Positions 11,389 through 26,300 of a stretch of DNA of 64,000 nt are shown here, piece after piece. The translations under genes were made by a program, and so were the position numbers. The first letter of the stretch is position 1; every line of letters starts with the position of its first letter. This stretch comes from Siniperca chuatsi (taxonomy: Eukaryota; Chordata; Actinopteri; Centrarchiformes; Sinipercidae): contig NC_058055.1 of assembly GCF_020085105.1 (NCBI RefSeq), forward strand, positions 5,107,322 to 5,171,321, in the 5' to 3' direction. A model generated the notes under the pieces. That model worked only from the letters and a program-made list of their open reading frames with translations. It did no database searches and was not told the DNA's origin.

Positions 11389-14300
11389 CTATAATAAAAC
11401 AGGAGAGGATTAAAACAAAGAGCTCATCAAACAAACTTGATTGAAATTGTTAATATCATCAGTGTTAACTATTAATACACCCTTGACATTGGACGAAGCA
11501 AATACTGATTTTATCTGTTCTGTTAATCTGTTAACAGTTTGTCAGTCATTGTCCTGTAATAAACTGTGCTAAAAACAGCAGAGTATTGCTAAAATTTTTA
11601 AAGATAACCCTAATCTGTACCTCTCTGAATCTCTCTAACCAAACATTAGCAGGCAAACTTGCCTATGGTGGTGATAGGCTTGCAATAAGGCACGATGCCC
11701 CATGAGTTGCGGAAGAAGAGGCCACATCCATGGAAAAGGCACGGGGCAAAGCCTAAGATCTTCTGTAACCTCTTTTGGAGAGATCTCCAGCATGTCCCCT
11801 CCTCAAAGATCACCTGCTGGTAGGCATCGTTCTCTCCAAAGGAATACACTGGAACCAGGTCAGAACTGAGGAAACACACAGGAGGTAACTCAACAACTGT
11901 ACATTTACCACTGTAGGACAATGCCAAGAAGTATGTTTTTACGATTTTAAACATCTAAATCAGCAACATCATAAAGAAATAAGTATGCAAATTATATAAT
12001 ATATAAAAAACAAGTGTCTAGTGGTGAAGACCTGATAAATGTAAACAATAAAAAAGGTTCTAATAAGGATAATACCTCTCTTCAAAAACAATACTTTCCC
12101 TTGCTAAAACATAACCTTTGCAGATTTGTTGTGCCATTGTTTATATAACCTAAATTATATGCCTTGATATTTTTATTATATCATATCTTTAAAACAATTA
12201 TCACACTTGAGGGCTCACTTTAATGCATGGCACATTTGTGATAACAACCCTACAGAACTGAATGATTTATATTTTCTAAAGATGTCACTGACAGGCCAAC
12301 TTAAGTTGCCAGACAACAAATGAATCCAAAAGGCAGTTTGTTTTGTTGTGGCTTTATGTATGCAATGCGCTAAGTATCATTAATCAGATTAGCTTAATAG
12401 TCACAAAGGCAGACTGTTGTAGTGTTGTACCAGTTGTGAAATCACAGACATTTCTCATTTTTGTGTGGGTCTATATTCAGCGTTACTGTTGGTGAACAGC
12501 CAGGTTAGGTATAACAATTATGAAAGGGTTTGTCTAATCAGGAAACCTTCTGGATTGATATTCCTTACATCTACCTAGAACTGTAGCCCAAGCTGGAAAT
12601 GTAACATTTGACCAGTGGCCCAAACGTTTTCATAGAAAGTTTTTGGACCTAGAAAACTTTCGGAACTCTTAATTTCATTGCTGCTCAATATCATCATTTG
12701 TGGATGTTTGTCATACTTTTCCATTAACCAATCCTTAGATACATAGAGCATCGTCTACACCAGTGGCTCCCAACCTTTTTGGCTTGTGACCCTTTAAAAA
12801 CAATACAAAGTCAACTCACGACACCTCATCGAAGGTTACATATTTCTGTGAGCTGTGAACACTTCAAAGAGTAATTTTTACCTTCTCAGACTGTTTAATA
12901 TGAATATTTTTTCAAGGCCTGAAGAGACAAAACTACCCAGGATTTTACAAGAAATAAGAAAGATGTCCCAAAAAATAAACATCATTTTATGGAGCAGAAA
13001 AACGTTTGTTCTTCTTTCAGAACCTGGTGATCGTTTCACGACCCCCAGAACCACTTTTCTATATTACTTGCCATCTGAAATATGGATTTATAGCAATCAA
13101 CTAAAACTTTAGTATATTGTAAACTTGGGCTGCACTATATGGTAAAAAAAACAAAACAAAAAAACAAATAAAAATCATATTGTGATTATTTTGACAGATA
13201 TTATGATTTCTATAGGAGTCATTAGTGGGAATGATCATTTCTGCATCATAATTTTCATTTTTCACTGAAAAAACTATTCAAATCATGATGATGTGACATT
13301 TGTTGAGGTCTGTACCAAACAAACATTAATTGTGCAGCCCTACAGTAAACATATCTAGTTTGGACAAAGTACAAGTAATTAAGGGCTTTTTGGATAATAT
13401 CGTGACTATAAACCGTAAAATTGCATATTTTATAACATTTTCATCATTATAAAACAACTTGAGAGTTGTAATTCGATTAGTTACAACATCATCCCTATTT
13501 TATAAGCATCAAAACCAAGCCGTAAAAGTTCCAGAAAGAGAACCCAAAGTCACCTCAATTCACAATCCAGGCTTATTTCTGGATTGTTGGAATTGCTGGA
13601 ACCTAGTTGTTATAAATGAAGTTCTGCATACCTACATGTCTTTTGTAGTAAGCTCTAAGCTTCTTTGGGCAAAGTGCACACAGCTATATTTGAGAAGGAA
13701 TCAGGCTTGCTTGGGTTAGTGATACAAACCGGTGTTGTAGTGATTAATGCCAGCGCACACAGTCTGACCCTTCCAAAAGGGTACTGCATGCCACAAGGAG
13801 CTCCAAACTTTATGAGGGACAACACTGCACATTCATAAAGAATTTGGTAATGCTCTCTGTGAGGTAATCAACCTTTCTGATAATAATAATCTAGTGTTTA
13901 TTCATTCCAATGAGCCACTACAGCCCTGAGAATGATGTTTTCATGTTCAAAACAGATTTGGTCAAGGCTGCGTTTAGCTACTGTAACTGCATGTGTCCCT
14001 GTGCCTGAATGTTGTGCAGCCAGCTCACCCTTTCTGTAGGGCCAGCTTCACAAAGCCTTTACGGTTCTTCAGGGTGACAGAATTCATGCCTGGTACACAC
14101 TGCAGAGACTCTGCTGCTCCTCCGACAACGATGACCACAGCATTTCCCGTCCCGTTACATGACAGCAGGTAGTCGATGGAGTTCCTGTTCACTGGACAGA
14201 TACCTGAGAGGGAAAAAAAGATAATAAATAATTAAAGTTGCAGTAACGAAGAAGTGGACAAGAGGCAAATACATTGACTTGTTATGTCTGTTCACATTTG

Positions 14301-17300
14301 TAACACTGTGAAAGAGAAATGTTGGCCTTTTTGTATAGATTTATAAAGAATATTTTGATGTCTTCCTATTAGACCTGGTCAAATACTGGCTGCAAATATT
14401 GTAATTCTCTCTATGTGTCAAAACCCACAAGTCTAACACCTAAGTAAAATTAAACCAACCATGTTGAGCATGTGCAAAATCTGATCTACTGCAGCTGATA
14501 ATGAAAGCATTGTTTCAAAACAACAGACGTTTTGCAGAGAAGACTGTTGCATTACATATAACAAATATAGGTCACATAGAAAGTCCTATGAAGGCTGTTT
14601 ACGAAGCACGTGGGAGAAGTTTGCCATCAGGGCTTTATGGCAGAAAGACTTTCTTCCTCTCTTTTTTCCTAAACCTAACCAAGTAGTTTTGGTGCCTAAA
14701 CCTAACCAAGTATTAAGGCTTTCTGGCAGAAAGGCTACTTTCTACTTTCTACGCTTTCTTACAGTGCAGAGGCTTTGCTGCTTGCTCTCGCCTCTGTTTG
14801 CATTCTTTTGCAGATATTCTTGTTTTTTCTGTTAGATATTATGAGCAGCGGCTCCTGGATACTTATAAATCATTGGGACTGTAATTTATTCAGATAAAGT
14901 AAGCTATTGCCATATCTTCAGCATTTGTATGACCTCTTCAGTACTATGTGAGTGCAGTCTACCAACAGCACAAGCCTGTACTACAGTGACTGGATACTTA
15001 GCTAAAGCTAATTAGCAGCGAGATGCCTCCCTTCTCCACAGACTTCTACTGAAAATTGCAGTGCTGGAAACCAAAATCCACCAGTTAGAAGTGAACATGG
15101 AAGTGAATGGACTATGTGGTAACGACACCACTTTACCATGGACTCAAAGCAGTGGACAAGAGCATGCTAACTCATGGCTAATTAGCACCAACAAGACGAC
15201 CAAGAAACAGGAGGGCCATGTACCGGGTAATAAATCTAAAAGTGGTAGTCCGCCCTGGAACTCTCTTGGTGCAAAGCCTAAGAGTAAATCATTTTCCATT
15301 GCCATTTTCATTTCCCATTCCCATTCCCATTTTCATCATTGGAAAATGAGAGGACGAGCCCGGCGCCCTGAGATTTGTGATGCGCCTGGCTGGCCCGCAT
15401 TATCATCCAGGCAGAGCGCCTCTTCAACCCCTGTTCTTAGTAGGACACAGCTGTGGACAGCTGCGAAAGGAAGAGTTAGCAATAAACCTCCCCAACAAGC
15501 AAGTGTGCAACTGCAGAAAAAAATTGCTCCACTGTTGCAAGACCCTGGATCTCTGAAGATGAGAAGTTATCCTGGTCATCAGACACACAGCAGGGTAAGG
15601 ACTGAGAGTAAAATCAAAAAGTAAAAGGCTACAGGGAAAGCTAACGACTGGGCCTCAAACTCTGAATGTGGATGATTTCGCTGTAAAATATGCAAGAAGC
15701 ATGTGCAGTGAGAACACCAAAATACTTTCCCAAGGATAAGGTCTCTGACTTGACAGAAAGAATCCTGCATATCGTGGCTGCACACCCAAATGTGGAAAAT
15801 ATCATACTGCACATAGGGACCACTGATGTTGTGAAACAACAGTCTGAAGTGTTGAAACGAGACTATTGATCTGTTGAACACAGTCTTCTCTCTGAATGCT
15901 GAGGTGTTTTTCAGTGGCCCTCTACCACCAGTCAGAAGAGGAGTTCTGCATACTACATACACTGTCCATTCAGTGCACCTTATTGACAATTTCAACTTTT
16001 TCTGGTACCACAGACATCTTTTTAAGGCAGATGGACTCTGCCTTAACAAGTCAGGAGTAAAACTATTCACCTCTAACCTATTTTGCTTCCTGCGTCTCTC
16101 ATATGTTCCCTCTGCCAAGGACAAACGAAAAGAGGAATCAAAACAGAAAGATGATAACACAGCACGGCAGAAACCTTGAAGGAGAGCTACTTCAGCTCCT
16201 GCCTGAAGAGTGCTTTAATCATCAGACACATCAGAGCCGAGAGGAAGAGTCTCCACCCCCCTCACCAACAACCACAGGTGCGGATTTACCTTTTTCACCT
16301 CTCCAAACCCCATCCAGGTCACCCTTTCTCCCTCCTTCCCCCTCTTGGAGTTCACTGATAGATGAAAGAGCTGGTCACTGCTGGATCCAAACTTACCCCC
16401 CACCCCTTCCCTTGCCCTACTCCCATTTTCTCTCCCCTAAACCCCACTTGGCGTCCACTTCCACCATTGGCTTTAAGTCCTCAGCCAGTGACACATTTGT
16501 CACAGTTACGCAGCCCCCACAGCAAGTTTTAACTGATATCACTCATGACTCTTCTCAGGACAAGTGCCGGCAGCTTTCTTAATAGAAAAAGAATGGAGAA
16601 TCTGCTAAGAAACAGGAAGCACTCAACCGATTCTGTAAATGTATCAAATTTAGCATTCATTCCTTGTCAGCCACAGCCTGCAAATAATTTGGCAGATAAT
16701 GTTTTTAAACACACTGAATTTAATCGTTAGGTCTTTGGCAGGAAAAATATTTTTAAATCAATTATTTTACTATTGAGCACAATCTTAACTTGTTGTTTTT
16801 AACTGAAACTAGGTTAGACCAAGATAACTGAGTCTACCCCTCCCAACTTCAGTTTTATGAATGAAGCTTGAGAGCATAATAAAGGAGGTGAAGTTGCCAT
16901 TTTGTTTAATGGTTCCCTCCAATGCAAGAAGATGTCCTATGGAAATTTTGTTTCTTTTGAATATGTGGCTCTTCAGTTGAATTCCTCTTCTTGAGCTATA
17001 TTTTGAAATATCTACAGGCCACCTAAATACTTTGCAAACTTGTTTGATGACTTTACTGAACTGCTGTCTTTACTGACTGTGTAGTTATTGTTGGTGATTT
17101 TAACATCCATGTTGACAACCTCCAGAACAGAGGGACTAAAGAACTGAGTTGTGTTCTTGATAACTATGGACTGACTCAGCATGTGACGGAGCCCACACAC
17201 AACAAGGGGCACACTCTGGACTTTATCATCTCCAAGGGTTTGAACATTTCTAAGGTTGTGGTGGTTGATGTTGCTCTCTCTGATCATTCCTGTGTTTTCT

Positions 17301-20300
17301 TTGAGAGTGCTATCAAATGTTCAAACAGAGGTAATCACAAAAAACGGTATATCAATGACAACACCAGTGAAATATTTATTCAGGCTCTCTTCCACACCCG
17401 CCCTCTCTTGGGTCTCAGTTAATGAGCTTGTAGATAACTTCAATTCTAAAATTACAAATGTTATTGATGCCATTGCACCCACTAAGGTGAAGGCTGTGTC
17501 TGGTAAGAAAAGATCTCCATGGAGAAATACCTACCTGGGCCTGCAATGAATTTGCCTCCTTCTTCAGTGACAAAATTCTGAAAATTAGACAGGCAGTCAG
17601 TGCCTCCATATCGGGTACAGGTTATGTGTTGTCCCTGTGTCCAATTAAAATCAATTCAAATAGCATGACACAATTTGATCCTATTAACCATGAAAACTTG
17701 GAAGGCATTATACAACATCTAATTTTTTTTTTCAAAAATGTTTCTAATTGCATGGCCTCAGGTCCCACACACACTGAAAACTGCAGTTATCAAGCCACTC
17801 TTAAATAGGAACAATCTAGACGCGTCACTAATGAACAATTATAGGCCCATATCAAACCTAGTAAAAAGTAAAATCATTGAAAAAGCTGTTTTTCAACAGC
17901 TGAACGACTTCTTGGCATTAAACAGCTGTTTTGATGTCTTCCAGTCAGGTTTTCGAGCCCACCACAGCACTGAGACTGCTCTTGTTAAAATGGCATCCAC
18001 TTAAACTTAAACACAGACAGTGGCAGAATTTCTTTCTTGGTATTATTGGATCTCAGTGCTGCATTCGACACGGCCATCCACAACATATTACTAGACCGAC
18101 TAGAAAACTGGGTGGGACTTTCTGGCACAGTATTAAACTAGTTTAAGTCCTACTTAAAAGGACAGGGATTACTTTGTGTCTATAGGTAATTACACATCTG
18201 AGCAGATAACAATTACATGAGGAGTTCCCCGAGGCTCCATTCTGGGGCCTCTTCTGTTTAACATCTACATGCTACCACTGGCTCAGATTATGGAAAACAA
18301 CTTAATATATTACTATAATTATGCAGACAACACACAAATTTACATATCAATGTCACCAGGGAGACTATGGTCCAATACAAGTCCTGAGTTAGTGCATTGA
18401 ACAAATGACTAGATGTGCCAGAATTTTCTTCAATTAAACAAAGATAAAACTCAAGTCATTGTTTTTGGAGCCAAGGAGGAACGATTAAAAGTCAGCATTC
18501 GCCTTCAATCTGCAATGTTAAAACCACAAACCAAGCCAGAACTCTTGGTGTAGTCATGGACTGAGATTTGAATTTCAACAGCCACATTAAGACAATTACA
18601 AAGTCAGAGTCAAGAATTAAAGGACATACTGTCTCAGCAGGATTTGGAAAAAACTTGCCCATGCATTTATCTTCAGTCTACTCGACTACTGTAACGGTGT
18701 CTTTACTGGTCTCTCTATAAAAAAAAATTTAAAAAAAATCTATCAGACAGCTGCAGCTGATTCAGAACGCTGTGGCTCGCGTCCTCACTAAGACCAAGAA
18801 AGTGGATCACACCACTCCAGTTCTGAGGTCTTAACACTGGCTTCCTGTCTGTCAAAGAACTCATTTTAAAATACTACTGTTGGTTTATAAAGCACTGAAT
18901 GATTTAGGGCCAAAGTACATTTCTGATCTGCTGCTCCGTTATGAACCATCCAGACCTCTCAGGTTGTCTGCGACAGGTCTGCTTTCTGTCCCCAGAGTCA
19001 AAACTAAACATGGAGAAGCAGCATTCAGTTTTTATGCACCACATATCTGAAACAAACTCCCAGAAAACTGCAGGTCTACTGTAACTCTCAGTTCTTTTAA
19101 ATCAGTGCTGAAGACTTTTCTGTTTGCTGCTGCCTTTTATTAAATCAAATAATGATTAATTTCTTACACTGCATTGTAACTTTTTCATTTTCTATTTAAC
19201 TCTTTTTAAGTGTATTTAAATGTATTTTTATATTGCCCTATGTTGCTTTTATGTTTGCCTTGCCTTACGTCTCCTATGTGCATTTACCAATGAAACATTT
19301 TGAAACAACATATACAATAATCTATAGTAACATAAGAGAGTATGTAATCTATGGGCAAAAATGAAGCCTGAAAAGCAAACAGCCATTCAGAACAGAACAG
19401 TTAAAGCTCTATCAGTCAGTGAAATCAGCAGATCCAAGTAGACAGAAGATATTTCAGCTGTGCAATAGGACAAAGGTCTGCTCTCTTACAGATACAGTTA
19501 TCAACTTTATCAGACATTTCAAGAACTCATCTCACCTCCAGACATTAGGTAGTCTCGAAGGACTGGCAAGCGGAAGTTTCCTGCCAGGGTTGCCAGGGAG
19601 GGCTTGATGCCTGGGAATTTCTTGGAAAAGCCGGTGGCCTCTGTCCCAAAGTTGCAGAAAGCACCGAAACAGAAGATGCCGTGGGGGTGATAGCCAAATA
19701 TGTAGTTCCGGCTGGGCAGCAGGTTGTGGGTCTTAATTAGCTGGAGGACAATAGCATAAAGAAGACCAGTGTGAGGCTGATTTCCATATGAGGGGCACAC
19801 TGCTAGACCAGGAACAGCTATAGGAGAAATGTCATGTCAGTGACCAATATGACCAAAAGGCAATTTCACACTAACTACTTATTAAAACACATAATAAGCT
19901 ACAGTACATTCTAATCTCATGCTTGGTGTTTTGCCTGATTCCTGCAAGGTTGAGTTTATTCCTGTCTCTTTGTTTTTTGTTTGTTTAGTGTAAAACTCTT
20001 TGTAATGTTTTTGAGATGTAGTATACAAATAAACTTTATAAGTTATTATCATTATCATTATTATTATTATTATCATCTTTATAGTATACTACTTTTTGCA
20101 GTTAGTATACAATAAATCAACATACTTACCATTATATACTAACAGGCAATGTTGTTGGCTGCAACTAACGATTATTTTCATTATTGATTAATCTGACGAT
20201 TATTTTCTCAATTGATCGATTCATCAAATCGCTTGGTCTATAAAATCTATCGACTAATTGTTTCAGCTCTAAAATGATGCGATACATGCACTGTGGAAAT

Positions 20301-23300
20301 GCAATAAAAGTACGACTTTAGAATGTCACTGTTAATTAAACCTCACAAAGAGACGGCAAAATAAATACATTTAATAATGTTTACTGTATGAAATTTTCAA
20401 ATCAATACATGCATACTGTAGCTACCCCTTTTACTGTACACACGTATATATGTATGGATATGGCTATGTATGCGAGTATGTAGAGTATTACTTTTACTGT
20501 GTGAACATGCTACGACCTGCTCTGAATTAGTACAGATGAATATGAATCTGGGACACAGCTTATGTTTTAGTAGAGTTAGGACATCCTTATCAGCTCAATC
20601 CCGACTCTCCTCTGTCTGCTCTGCTGTGTACAGTCAGAAAAAAATGACCCAGTATCCATGTTGTGCACCTGTTCAGGCAGGCAACAATAAAGTACAACTT
20701 TAAACATTCAGCATTATCTTAACCTCTTGGTTTCATGTTGAAGTCGTAAAATCTAACTGTGCTGTGATCTGCACTGTAGACTTAGATCCATCGCAATATG
20801 TACACAAAGCTCCCCTAGTAGGTAGTCAAACACAGCAGTTGCATAACCACATTAGCAAAGGAGATCACATTCAAGATCTCCATAGTACCGCAGGACTCCA
20901 CCTGGCTGGCATGGCAGATGTAAAGGGGTTACAGTGGGACCACGGGAGATGTACACAGCATTCAACACCTTGTATAGTTAGGAGATAGTAAAGAGATGGA
21001 GGCTAGACAAGATTCACCGGTTACTGCAAAAAGCGCTAATATTACGGAAGAATCTTTGTTTCTAGTGTTGAGGCAGTCCTGCAGACGTTCATGTAACTGC
21101 TTTCATAACAGTCACACTCCAGACTTCTTACAGTCCTCACTTTGATTTTAAGGTTGGTTTGGACTTTGACCAGTTGGCTTCCAACTCATAAATAGTAGTC
21201 ATATGTTCATGATAGATAGAAAATGCTTGCTCTACAATCAATTGATGCCCCTGCAGATATATTCTGGTTATTTTGAGCTATGGGACAGTAAAAGTATCAC
21301 TTAATGCACCTTAAATGACTTATTCAACTCTGTTACAAGAGATAAACTTTCAACTACAGACTCAGCCTATGTCAGTAGCTAATAACTAACATTTCAACAT
21401 TGACAGAAAGCTAAAACTTTGCACAGCAGCAAAAATTGGCTATTTATGTCTTGCAGCAATAGTTAGGTTTCTTAAAACAAGAGAAACATGAGAGCCAGCT
21501 GGCATCAAGCGTCTGGGTGACAAAAGAATGATCTCATCAACCCACTGAGACAAACAACTACATGGTACACACAGTACAGATCAATGTGATGAACAAAGTT
21601 CAGCTGCAAAGAGTAGGAGGACTAAATTCAGTCAGCCCTCTTTTCTTTCCACACTCTGTACAGTAGATAAGCTCATCAACACCTGGGCAGACCATTTCTC
21701 CTTACACTGAAGTGATTTAAAAAAATTATGGAATCAAACAAGCGTGTATTTCATTAGCATTGTGAGGCAAACAAAAGCTAATTCAGCAACAAAGAAGAAT
21801 ACACATTAGATTTGATGAACATTCAGTCCTGTATTCTATTTTACATGGATCACCTTTGTTTTACGGGACAGCGCTTACAGGTGTGAGCGACATTGTAACC
21901 GTTTTGTCTATAAAATGCCGCAGGTGACAACGCTCCAAAACCTACAGATATTCAGTTTACAATGATATAAAAGAAGGAAAAGCGGCAAATCATCTTATTG
22001 GAGAAGATGGAACCAGAGAATGTTTAAAAACGATTAATCCAGTTATTTTTGTGGTGATTGACTAATCAACTAATCATTGCAGCTCTAGTCTATACAAAAG
22101 TGCTTATTCAATAAAATCCCATGACTGCTGACTGAATCATGCAGAATATCTGCATATCCTCTCTTTAAACACACTCCAACCTTGACTTCTGGCTTCTTCA
22201 CTGACAGTTTAGTCATGCACTGCTACTGAACAGTGCCTCCCCCTGCATGCAGTGTGTGTGTGTGTGTGTGGCTGTGCGTGTGTCAGCTTGCGATAACGCT
22301 TTCTCCTATACTCTGAACCAGGGTTGTCCTCTCATCTAAAAGATGCACTGGGCAATACCTGAAGGCAAAACAAGTTTAGTACTGCTCCTTAGCCTATCAG
22401 ATGGGACAAAGTCTAAAACTCCCCACCGACGTCAAGCCCTCATCATAATCAACACAGGACAAGGAACAGCTTGGAGGCGACAGCTGATACCTGATTCACC
22501 CCTGATAAGCTTATCTATAATGTCAAACCTACTGGATCGACTGGAAATCGATGAACTAGCAAAATCATACAATACTGACTATCCGAAGCAAGAGTTATAA
22601 GAAGTAAGTGTACTTTTTGTGACAGCAACAAAATGCGCAAAGCTGCGCACGTTTTCATGGTTGACTTCCTTACGGGTTGCAACCCTGACGTCTCCATTCC
22701 TCTACTGTTCTTTTGAGTTACCTACCCTGATTGGGAAGTAGTCTCGGAAATATGTCCACATTGTCCAGCTCCTCACCCAAGAGGACCTCCTGCCACCTGA
22801 AGAGAACATTACAGATTAGAAAGCACTTTATTACATCAAAACTAGAGCTGCAACTCACAATTATTTTCATTAGCGATTCATTCATTGTACTATTCCATTA
22901 ATTAAATTAATCATTTAGTTTACAAGATGTCAGAAAAAAATGGAAAATGGCCATCCACAGCCCAAGATGACTGTCAAATTGCTTGTTTTATCAGCCTACA
23001 AAAAAAGTTTCCAGTCTTCCAGTTAATTAACAATATAACACAGACCCTCACATTTGAGAAGCTGGAACCAATGAATGTCATTTTTGCTTGATAAATTACC
23101 TTATCATTACTTGATTATGAAACTTAGTCAGTCAGTAAATTTTCTGTTGATCGACTAATTGTTTCAGCACTATTCTAAACCCCCTTTAGCGCTACAATTA
23201 CATGTAAATACGACAAGACGTGCTAGTGGCACTTTAAAGCTGTACTTTGTCATAGCGCTGTGCTTTGAGCTAAATGCTAACATCAGCATGCTAACATGCT

Positions 23301-26300
23301 AATGCTTAACAGGTATATGTTTACCATGTACACCATCTTAGTTTAGCTGGTTAGCATGCTAACATTTGCTAATTAGCACTGAACACAAAGTACAGCTGAG
23401 GCTGATGGGAGTGTCGTTAGTTTTGCAGGTGTTTGGTCATAAATCAAAGTACTTGTTTAGCACCAAATCCATCAAATAGTTGTCAAAACATTTCACTCTA
23501 AACCACAAATGTCAACCTCATGGTGGCGCTAGAGGAAAAGTCAGGGGATCACCAAAGTCAGCAAGATTCACCCACTGGGAACTATGAATGTCTGTTTAAA
23601 AACTTTATAACGGTCCATCTAATAGCTGAGATATTTCAGTCTGGAACAAAGTGACTAAAGACCAAACCAACTGACAGATTGTCATCCACAGAGCCACACT
23701 GCTAACATGGCTAAAAACAGCCTATATCCTACTCTATACTTGAGTCAGCACAAAATGTGATCTTTCTAAAATGAACAGTTTAAGAACCAAACAAACAAAC
23801 ATCCTCTAAACATAATGCAGTCATTGTTTGTGCTAATCATTACAAAATATGTTACACAATGCTTATGCAAAAATGCATTATCCAACCAATTTTTCAGATT
23901 TTTGAAATTTCATCATCATCAGACCAGTGATTTTTCTTCACATGGGAGTCAAAATCGAACTATTAGGTTACAGTGATTTTTGATTGACATCTTTAATGTC
24001 TTGCCTTGTTTCGGGGTGTTCCAGTCAATGATGAGCCAGGCAGTGTAAATGGCAGCAATAAGCCAGCAGTCGGTGCAAAACATGTAGATGAGCAGCACAG
24101 TGCAGGCAACACCTGGAGGGAGAGAGGAGAGACAGCACAATCAAGTATTTGAATAGAAATTATTATCATTCTTAAATATAGACAAATCAATTACCTAAAA
24201 TGATAGAGGCTAAAATGTCACTAATTAAGTCAAAAACAAGTATGTGTGCAGCTCAGAGATCTGACCCACTTTATTTCACTCCATTATGAGACTATTGAGA
24301 CTACAAGCTAACTCTTCTAGGTTTCTTTGCTTTCTTGCGGCTTAAGTGACATGCACAGCTGCGCCCACCCACAAACACACTCACCCAAGGCTAAGAAGGT
24401 GATGACCCACTGCAGCACAGAGATCATCTGAAGATGTTTTTCCATCGTGGATCCGCAGGGCCAGAACGCCGAGGGCAGGTCCTGCAGGGCAGAGAGGATG
24501 CTGGAGCCGGTGCCTGGAGACAAAATATGCAAGATGATACGTAAGAGCATAAAAGGAGAGTTGAATCAAAACTGTCAAATATCCATGTGGATTATTGAAG
24601 ACATAGTTACAGAAGCTTAAATAGATGAGGAAGAGAAGCATTTGGTGATAAATGAAACCGAAAACATGCAGTTAACATACTCCTAGTAGTAGTAATACTT
24701 TCCTAGTCCTGGTTTGAGTTAAACCAACCTAAAGGTGGCCATCAGACTAAACGAACGAACGGTGTATACATTATACATTTCAGCCAAGCCACAGCCACAC
24801 AGGCTCAGCTACTCACCAGCTCTTTCAGTCACAAGTCCATGAAAGTGAAGCCACGCAGGTACATGTGAGGAGATCGTGTACCGAGAGGGAGCATAAAGAA
24901 ACACACACACTACGAGCGACTAAAGCTAGTCAAGCTCATACCGCTGAGAGCCAATAAGAAGAAGATCTCCCCTCCAGGAAAACACTGTCGTCTAATCCCA
25001 TCTGTGCACACTGAAAATAACCCAGTACCGGGCTGCTGGTGGTATTACCTGTAAACTATGATGCTATGACTCCTTAAAGGCTATCACTGCTTGAATCACT
25101 GCCAATGGCTGATGGGGAGAGACGGAGAGTTGGCCAGGATACAATTGGTGACCAGTTTGTGGCTAAATCTGCCCACTTTCAGTATGTGCTCTCCGAGTCC
25201 CGCTGTGAGCCAGATCAAACTGGTCACCAGACAGAGAGGTACACAAAAACCATCATATCCTGCAGGTGAACTATGTGCTTGTCTGTGAAAAACCTTCCTG
25301 TTTCTGGCTGATATGTGTACAGGGTCGGATGACTTAAATGGTCAGCTTTAGGAAATATGCTCCAACATGCATTCAGGTTATTCCACTGGCTCGATATAAC
25401 TGGCTAAATGATTCTGTAACTTTTTTCAAGTCTATCTTATAACAATACTGACATGCCCATAGGTACATTGAAAGAATTATTGGTCGCTGTAACTGTGTCT
25501 ACTGCCCATACTGGCCCGTGAAGGGATCCATTCCTAAAGCGATTTCAATGTAAGTGATGGGGGACGAAATCCACAGTCCTTTTCTGTCCTTGAGTTGAAC
25601 CTATCCTTCAAACTGCCACTGTGACAGATATTAACAGGTTCCTGAGCTGTCACCATTATCAATTCATTGACACTTATATTTGCAAATTAAAAGTCTGAAT
25701 TTCTGACCCCACACAGCAAAAGAGTGCCATCAAATCAAGTGAGAGATTTATCCGCAAAGCACACCTTGGCAGGCCTAGGCTGCATTATAGAACAATGGTG
25801 TACAATTTCTTTACCAGAATAAAAGTTCATTCATTTTCCCAAAGGAAGTCACTAATTCGCATTGTGGACATTCGCAAACATTTCAACTGCAGAAAAATGC
25901 TAAACCCTGTAAATGTGCAGATAATTCTGTATATGTGCAGAATCAGAATGAGCTCTACTGGCTAGGTATGTGTACACATACAAGGAATGTGACTCCAGCT
26001 TTAAGTTGCTCTCACTGTACTTTCACACAGTTATGTTCTGTTAGTACCTGACTTACACAGTCACAGCGCACAAATCAAACATTGTAATAATACTATTCAG
26101 TAGTAAATCTATAACTCCCTGGCTTCATCTTGAATCTCCTTTCGTATTACCTAGAACATGCAGTCTTTGTAGTAGTTGTTTTTCAATCATCCATGCTTTT
26201 TAAAACTTTTTGAACATTTAAAAAAAGGAAAGATTTTGGGTTTTGAAAGAGCAGCATGATATTTTTTGAAGTTTTTCTATTGAATTTCTGCAGCATTCCT

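Noticed and set aside
15579..16160. 193-codon minus-strand frame in dgat2 intron 5
   Set aside because: It is antisense to the esterase region of the decayed L2 element.
25140..25230. Inverted repeat TGGTGACCAGTTT / AAACTGGTCACCA
   Set aside because: Only 13 bp with a long loop; expected by chance at this scale.
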